Shown: positions 7,674-11,639 of the stretch, one piece after another
How positions within the stretch are numbered: position 1 is the stretch's first letter
Layout of the letters: every line of letters begins with the position of its first letter
DNA from: Anaerolineaceae bacterium
GTDB lineage: Bacteria; Chloroflexota; Anaerolineae; Anaerolineales; Anaerolineaceae
DNA: 11,639 nucleotides
Direction: 5' to 3'
NCBI GenBank assembly: GCA_014860845.1
Contig: JACZIY010000662.1
Coordinates: 1-11,639, forward strand
Program-made: the position numbers and the translations under genes
Notes under the pieces: generated by a model
What the model saw: only the letters and a program-made list of their open reading frames with translations
The model's database searches: none
What the model was told of the DNA's origin: nothing

Positions 7674-9792
7674 AATCAACACTCTTAAATCTTTATATCG
7701 CCATTTTGGTGCTCGATGGGTGCTATTTCGAATTGGTTATGCTGTGCGAATGAGAACCGGAATCATGCGTTGGCAAATCCCCGCATTTAACTGGAAAGAC
7801 CGCCCTTTGCGTTATTGGGTAAAAAGTCAAATTCCTTCCGAGCCGGAAGCTTATCAAAAATATCGTAAAGAAAACCAGCCCAATTTTATTTTCAATTCCT
7901 TCAACCTCCAACAGAAAGTGTCCTGGGATCAAATCGAGGTGGTTAAAGAAGCAGATCATTACCTGGCTGGGATCACCCGCTATTTTTCTAAAACAGATTA
8001 CCAAACCGGTTTTCCACCAGATTGGTCCTTAGACCCATTACAAAATATCAAATTTCCAACCGATAAGCACTGGTCGCAAATTCCAGATGATGGCCCTTAT
8101 GATATCAAATTCATCTGGGAAGCCAGTCGTCTATCCCAAATTTATACGCTGGTTCGTGCGTACGCTCGCACGCAGGATGAGCACTACCCGGCAGCTTTCT
8201 GGCAGGTTATGGAAGATTGGATGCAGGAAAATCCGCCCGGTATGGGGCCGAACTGGAAATGTGGTCAGGAGACTACTTTACGATTGATGGCTTTATGTTT
8301 TGGGTTCTATGCCTTTAAAGACCACCCGCAAACAACTCCAGAAAGGGTTTCTCAATTTACGATTCTGGCAGCTGCAATGGCAGAACGAATTTACATGAAT
8401 CTGGGTTATGCAATTTACACGCGCAGTAACCATACCATCAGCGAGAGCTTTGGCGTCTGGCTGGCAGGGATGCTTTTTCCTGAATTAAAGAATGCAAAAA
8501 AATATCTCAAAATTGGCAAACAAATTCTGGAGAAGGAAGCGTCCAAACAGATTTATCCGGATGGCAGTTACGCGATGCACTCTCTCAACTATCACCGTTT
8601 TATCCTGCATATTTATCTATTTGCGATGCGGATTGCCGAAGTGAACGATCAGAAATTGTCACCCTCTGTCTATCAGGCAGTTGAACGATCGATTGAATAT
8701 CTATATGCATTAATTGACCCACAAACCGGTCAGATCCCTCAATACGGTTCCAACGATGGTGCTCTGGTATTGCCTTTGAACGGCTGTAATTACATGGATT
8801 ACCGTCCATTGATCCAGCTCGGTTATTACGCTTTACACAAACAAAGATTATTCCCGTCAGGCGGATGGGATGAGGATCTTTTCTGGTTTTATGGTGAAGA
8901 AGCGCTGGATTCTTTTGTTGATAATAAGCCACAAATATCAGATGAGTTGTTTTTGGATAGTGGGATCACTAAAATCAGCGCAGAACGCACCCAGGCTTTT
9001 ATTCGTTGTGGACCATTACACGATCGTCCTTCGCATGCAGATCAGAATCATATGGATATCTGGTGGCAGGGAAAAAACATTGCCATAGATGCCGGAACCT
9101 ATCTGTATGGTGGCGATGGTCAATGGCGCAATGGATTAGCAAGCACCCAGGTTCATAACACTGTCACAGTCGATCAACAGGACCAGATGGAAAAGTTCAG
9201 CCGCTTTATCTGGGTAGATTGGTCGCAGGGACATGTCCTGGCTTTTGAGGAGAAGGATGGACTCAAGTACTGGCAGGGACAACACAATGGCTACACCCGC
9301 TTGAAAGATCCTGTTCTGCATAAACGCTCGATTGTATTGCTGGATGGTCAAATTTGGTTTGTGGTAGATCATGTAAAAGGTCTCATAGAGCATGAATTCA
9401 GGCTCAATTGGTTATTGGATAATGATTTCCAACAACTGAATAAAGAGGATAATGCACTCCAACTCCAATATAAAGCAAAGACCTTATCCGCTCAATTTGG
9501 ATTGCTCGGTAAACCCACACTGATCGATATTCTCAGTGCTGACGAATCTACTCCCCGTGGTTGGGTTTCACATTATTATGGATATAAACAACCAGCAAAA
9601 TCCGTTCAGCTAACAACCCGTAATACACAGGCTGTTTTTGGAGCCTATTTGGTAGCATGGATTTTAACATCGTTGACACTGGTGAATCTCTCAGCATTCA
9701 ATCTTCAAGTTGGACTATCAACCTGGATTCTGCAAGAGTTACCGTCAACCAGTCCGGAAAGGACCAGGAAACGATCATTCACCATTCCATAG
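7657..9792 (+). CDS. Heparinase II/III-like protein, C-terminal end frameshifted
   Basis: As it stands this encodes 711 residues. Residues about 90-350 form an alpha/alpha toroid typical of uronate lyases, with SNHTISESFGVWLAG (N258, H259, E263) and YPDGSYAMHSLNYH (Y312). Residues about 440-640 form the heparinase II/III-like beta domain (PF07940) with PSHADQ (H460), IDAGTYLYGGDGQWR and STQVHNTVTVD (H500). Such lyases break uronic-acid glycans by beta-elimination; family members in surface glycan loci may trim or epimerise the polymer. There is no clear signal peptide. The GTG start lies inside the previous gene, and homologues keep the ARWVLFRIGYAVR segment just after it. From about 9640 the reading frame is wrong: the family-like tail continues in another frame to a TGA at 9797 (see the separate entry). 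The toroid and catalytic motifs are unaffected. Confidence 0.88.
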   Translation: MKINRRINTLKSLYRHFGARWVLFRIGYAVRMRTGIMRWQIPAFNWKDRPLRYWVKSQIPSEPEAYQKYRKENQPNFIFNSFNLQQKVSWDQIEVVKEADHYLAGITRYFSKTDYQTGFPPDWSLDPLQNIKFPTDKHWSQIPDDGPYDIKFIWEASRLSQIYTLVRAYARTQDEHYPAAFWQVMEDWMQENPPGMGPNWKCGQETTLRLMALCFGFYAFKDHPQTTPERVSQFTILAAAMAERIYMNLGYAIYTRSNHTISESFGVWLAGMLFPELKNAKKYLKIGKQILEKEASKQIYPDGSYAMHSLNYHRFILHIYLFAMRIAEVNDQKLSPSVYQAVERSIEYLYALIDPQTGQIPQYGSNDGALVLPLNGCNYMDYRPLIQLGYYALHKQRLFPSGGWDEDLFWFYGEEALDSFVDNKPQISDELFLDSGITKISAERTQAFIRCGPLHDRPSHADQNHMDIWWQGKNIAIDAGTYLYGGDGQWRNGLASTQVHNTVTVDQQDQMEKFSRFIWVDWSQGHVLAFEEKDGLKYWQGQHNGYTRLKDPVLHKRSIVLLDGQIWFVVDHVKGLIEHEFRLNWLLDNDFQQLNKEDNALQLQYKAKTLSAQFGLLGKPTLIDILSADESTPRGWVSHYYGYKQPAKSVQLTTRNTQAVFGAYLVAWILTSLTLVNLSAFNLQVGLSTWILQELPSTSPERTRKRSFTIP

Positions 9793-9797
9793 ATTGA
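9635..9797 (+). other. Frameshifted true C-terminus of the heparinase-like gene
   Basis: After the run of five T at 9635-9639 the annotated frame gives an implausible hydrophobic then Ser/Arg-rich ending to 9792. The frame one base earlier is open from 9624 to a TGA at 9795-9797 and encodes a sensible beta-strand tail (MDFNIVDTGESLSIQ from 9657, then SSSWTINLDSARVTV). Restoring one T in the run would give AVFWSLFGSMDFNIV and a 713-residue protein. A stop at 9621 in that frame confines the shift to about 9624-9660. It could be a real mutation or a homopolymer sequencing error. Confidence 0.8.
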
Positions 9798-9844
9798 ACC
9801 CGGTTCAGTGATATGGTTCATATTATTTTCATAGTAGAATGAAC
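9795..9844. repeat. GGTTCA inverted-repeat cluster upstream of thiolase operon
   Basis: A perfect palindrome TGAACC-C-GGTTCA occupies 9795-9807. A further GGTTCA lies at 9815-9820, 13 bases after the right arm, and ATGAAC at 9839-9844 is the inverse of GTTCAT at 9816-9821. The four half-sites lie just ahead of a candidate -10 box at 9857, so the cluster may be an operator for the thiolase unit. The single-base spacer makes it unlikely to be a terminator stem. The left arm overlaps the restored stop of the heparinase-like gene. The binding protein is unknown. Confidence 0.5.
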
Positions 9845-9856
9845 TTGATGCTCGAA

Positions 9857-9862
9857 TAAAAT
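9857..9862 (+). promoter_or_regulatory. Candidate -10 box for thiolase operon
   Basis: TAAAAT occurs 36 bases before the thiolase ATG, the same hexamer as at the two divergent promoters. Here it would give a leader of about 30 bases that contains a Shine-Dalgarno, so translation would be conventional. No good -35 was seen. Confidence 0.35.
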
Positions 9863-9889
9863 ACGTTGAATGCTGTAATTGACTCCTAT

Positions 9890-9895
9890 GGAGGT
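9890..9895 (+). promoter_or_regulatory. Ribosome binding site that sets the thiolase start
   Basis: GGAGGT lies 3 bases before the ATG at 9899. It decides the start in favour of this ATG over an in-frame TTG at 9866, whose use would place the Shine-Dalgarno inside the coding region. Confidence 0.8.
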
Positions 9896-9898
9896 AAT

Positions 9899-11116
9899 AT
9901 GCAGGAAGTAGTTATCATTGATGCTGTTCGTACACCTATTGGTGCATTGGGTGGGGTCCTATCCAAAGTCCGTCCGGATGATCTGGCTGCCCAGATTCTA
10001 ACCAGTCTGGTCCAATGCACGCAAATTGACCCGGCAATTGTAGAGGAAGTTTATCTGGGTTGCGCCAACCAGGCAGGCGAAGATAACCGCAATGTGGCCC
10101 GTATGGCTTCGCTGCTGGCAGGTTTTCCCGTGGAAGTCACCGCTGTGACCATCAATCGGCTGTGTGCATCCGGATTGAATGCGATCAACATGGCAGCCAG
10201 AGCAATCCGTTGTGGTGAAGGCGATGTTTATATCGCTGGAGGTGTCGAGAGTATGTCTCGTGCGCCCTATTCATTACCAAAAGCTGAAAATGCGTTTCCA
10301 TACGGCAACCTGACCGCTTACGACACAGCCATCGGGTGGCGTTATCCCAATCCCATATTCGAAGCCAGATATGGTATTGATCCCATGGGCATCACCGCAG
10401 AAAATTTAGCAGAAAAGTATAAAATTTCGCGTGAACTTCAAGATGAATTTGCCCTGAGAAGTAATCAACTTGCTGTAGCGGCGATGGATAATGGTAAGTT
10501 CGCAGTCGAAATCGCGCCGGTGGTGATCCCGCAAAGAAAGGGAGAACCAGTCATCATCAGCCAGGATGAGAGACCTCGCCGGGACACAACCCTTGAAAAG
10601 CTAGCCTCCTTGAAGCCTGCATTTAAGAAAGATGGCAGTGTTACAGCTGGCAACTCCTCCGGAATGAATGATGGAGCAGCCGCTGTGTTATTGATGAGTG
10701 AAAAACGAGCGAAAGAATTAGGACTCCATCCAGTTGCCCGTTGGGTTGGCAGTGCTGTTGCAGGCGTTCCACCGTGCATCATGGGCATCGGACCTGTACC
10801 TGCCACCCTTAAATTGTTGCAACGAACCGGGTTATCGCTGGACAATATTCAATTAATTGAACTGAATGAAGCTTTCGCAGCCCAATCCCTGGCTGTTATG
10901 CAGGAACTGGAGTTCAATCCGGAGATCGTGAATGTCAATGGCGGTGCCATCGCGCTGGGTCATCCCCTGGGTTGTTCTGGTGCTAGAATTTTTACCACCT
11001 TGCTGCATGAAATGAAACGCAATACGATTTTGGACCAGAACTCCATGTATGGATTGGCTACTCTGTGTGTTGGTGTTGGACAGGGCGAAGCTACGATTAT
11101 TGAGTCAATACCATGA
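9899..11116 (+). CDS. Thiolase (acetyl-CoA acetyltransferase / 3-oxoacyl-CoA thiolase type)
   Basis: This 405-residue enzyme should cleave or form 3-oxoacyl-CoA with CoA or acetyl-CoA in the cytoplasm. All catalytic positions are in place: nucleophile Cys89 in [12 protein letters not shown], Asn323 in ELNEAFAAQ, His355 in [14 protein letters not shown], and Cys390 in [12 protein letters not shown]. The segment [20 protein letters not shown] at 142-161 followed by [13 protein letters not shown] resembles 3-oxoadipyl-CoA thiolases (PcaF/PaaJ), but it also occurs in broader acetyl-CoA acetyltransferases, so the substrate is open. The last motif reads CVGVGQG where many thiolases have CxGGGxG. 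A strong Shine-Dalgarno fixes the ATG at 9899; a longer TTG start is rejected. Its TGA overlaps the ATG of the SDR that follows, suggesting that they act together on the same CoA ester or product. Confidence 0.93.
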   Translation: MQEVVIIDAVRTPIGALGGVLSKVRPDDLAAQILTSLVQCTQIDPAIVEEVYLGCANQAGEDNRNVARMASLLAGFPVEVTAVTINRLCASGLNAINMAARAIRCGEGDVYIAGGVESMSRAPYSLPKAENAFPYGNLTAYDTAIGWRYPNPIFEARYGIDPMGITAENLAEKYKISRELQDEFALRSNQLAVAAMDNGKFAVEIAPVVIPQRKGEPVIISQDERPRRDTTLEKLASLKPAFKKDGSVTAGNSSGMNDGAAAVLLMSEKRAKELGLHPVARWVGSAVAGVPPCIMGIGPVPATLKLLQRTGLSLDNIQLIELNEAFAAQSLAVMQELEFNPEIVNVNGGAIALGHPLGCSGARIFTTLLHEMKRNTILDQNSMYGLATLCVGVGQGEATIIESIP

Positions 11117-11639
11117 TGAAAGCGTTGGTTACCGGGTCTACAGGGTTTATTGGAGGTGCACTTTGCGTTGCCTTGGTCGAAAAAGGCTTTTCAGTGCGTG
11201 CATTTCATCGTTCCAGCAGCAATCACGCATTAATTAAAGATCTTCCCGTTGAGCATTTCATTGGAGACCTTACCCAACCAACAAGTCTGGAAGCGGCCAT
11301 GCAAGGTGTCGATGTCGTTTTTCACACCGCAGCGCTTTTAGGCAATACAAAACAACCTGCAGAGCATTATGCTATCACTGTGAATGGCACGCGAGTTGTC
11401 ATGGAGGCTGCCTTAAAACATGGGATTCAACGCCTGGTTCATACCAGTTCCATTGCTGCTTTAGGCGTTCCTTCTTCACCCAGTGAATTGAATCCACTAG
11501 AACGATCACCAATCCTAACTGAAAATTCCACGTTTAATATTCGTGGGGATTACTGGCCATACGGATATGCTAAATACCTGGCTGAGATGGAAATTCAAAA
11601 AGCTGTGGCGCAGGGATTGGATGTGGTGATCACCAATCC
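11113..11639 (+). CDS. Extended SDR (NAD-dependent epimerase / dihydroflavonol-reductase-like), partial
   Basis: 175 codons are visible before the right edge. It begins with the Rossmann cofactor loop [10 protein letters not shown], then a [20 protein letters not shown] strand-helix pattern, [27 protein letters not shown] and HTSSIAALG, and reaches the catalytic motif YGYAK near residue 154, followed by [17 protein letters not shown]. It is an extended SDR of the dihydroflavonol-4-reductase or hopanoid-associated HpnA-like group, with the catalytic Tyr and Lys intact, unlike the SDR at 5782. The start is ATGATG: the first ATG (11113) overlaps the thiolase TGA by ATGA; the second ATG at 11116 is equally possible. 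Coupling to a thiolase suggests reduction of a keto group on its product, but this is inference. Confidence 0.88.
   Translation, partial: MMKALVTGSTGFIGGALCVALVEKGFSVRAFHRSSSNHALIKDLPVEHFIGDLTQPTSLEAAMQGVDVVFHTAALLGNTKQPAEHYAITVNGTRVVMEAALKHGIQRLVHTSSIAALGVPSSPSELNPLERSPILTENSTFNIRGDYWPYGYAKYLAEMEIQKAVAQGLDVVITN

Noticed and set aside
9634..9640. Programmed -1 frameshifting at GTTTTTG in the heparinase-like gene
   Set aside because: The codon phase does not give an X-XXY-YYZ slippery heptamer and no obvious downstream stem was seen; a lost base in the T run is simpler.
9795..9807. Palindrome as an intrinsic terminator
   Set aside because: A one-base spacer cannot form a proper loop and no T tract follows.
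9866..9898. TTG start for the thiolase at 9866
   Set aside because: A strong GGAGGT just before the ATG at 9899 and the usual thiolase N-terminus set the start there.
10465..10845. Minus-strand open frame of 126 codons inside the thiolase gene
   Set aside because: It is antisense to a clearly conserved enzyme and has composition typical of a shadow frame.

Overview
The window looks like chromosomal DNA from a Chloroflexota bacterium of the Anaerolineae type. This is inferred from the gene mix: a lipoprotein with a tail style common in that group, a bactofilin, a WbuB-like glycosyltransferase next to a heparinase II/III-like protein, and moderate GC by eye. No rRNA or other marker gene is present, so the assignment is tentative.

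The layout is two divergent blocks. On the minus strand, read leftward from about 4496: a 3-methyladenine DNA glycosylase, an SGNH-like lipoprotein, a bactofilin, a LolA/LppX-like lipoprotein, a membrane protein with a bacterial PH-like domain, and a DUF92 membrane protein cut by the left edge. These are packed tightly, with two ATGA overlaps, a 6-base gap and a TGAGTG junction, and look like one operon with an envelope theme plus one DNA repair gene at its head.

On the plus strand from 4565: a WbuB-like glycosyltransferase, an atypical SDR lacking the usual catalytic Tyr, a WecA/WbpL-like polyprenyl-phosphate sugar-1-phosphate transferase and a heparinase II/III-like protein. All four overlap in sequence and form a cell-surface glycan unit. 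The heparinase-like gene carries an evident single-base frameshift near its 3' end. After a 106-base gap holding a palindrome, a TAAAAT box and a strong Shine-Dalgarno, a second unit starts: a thiolase with a 3-oxoadipyl-CoA-thiolase-like signature, overlapped by an extended SDR that runs off the right edge.

The 68-base divergent gap is notable. Each outward gene has the same TAAAAT hexamer exactly 7 bases before its ATG and no clear Shine-Dalgarno, which suggests leaderless transcripts in both directions. No stretch over 300 bases lacks a gene. I saw no RNA gene, mobile element, CRISPR array or convincing intrinsic terminator, and nothing that amounts to a wholly new system. The most useful points are the frameshift, the paired leaderless-type promoters, two enzymes with altered catalytic positions and the GGTTCA repeat cluster.
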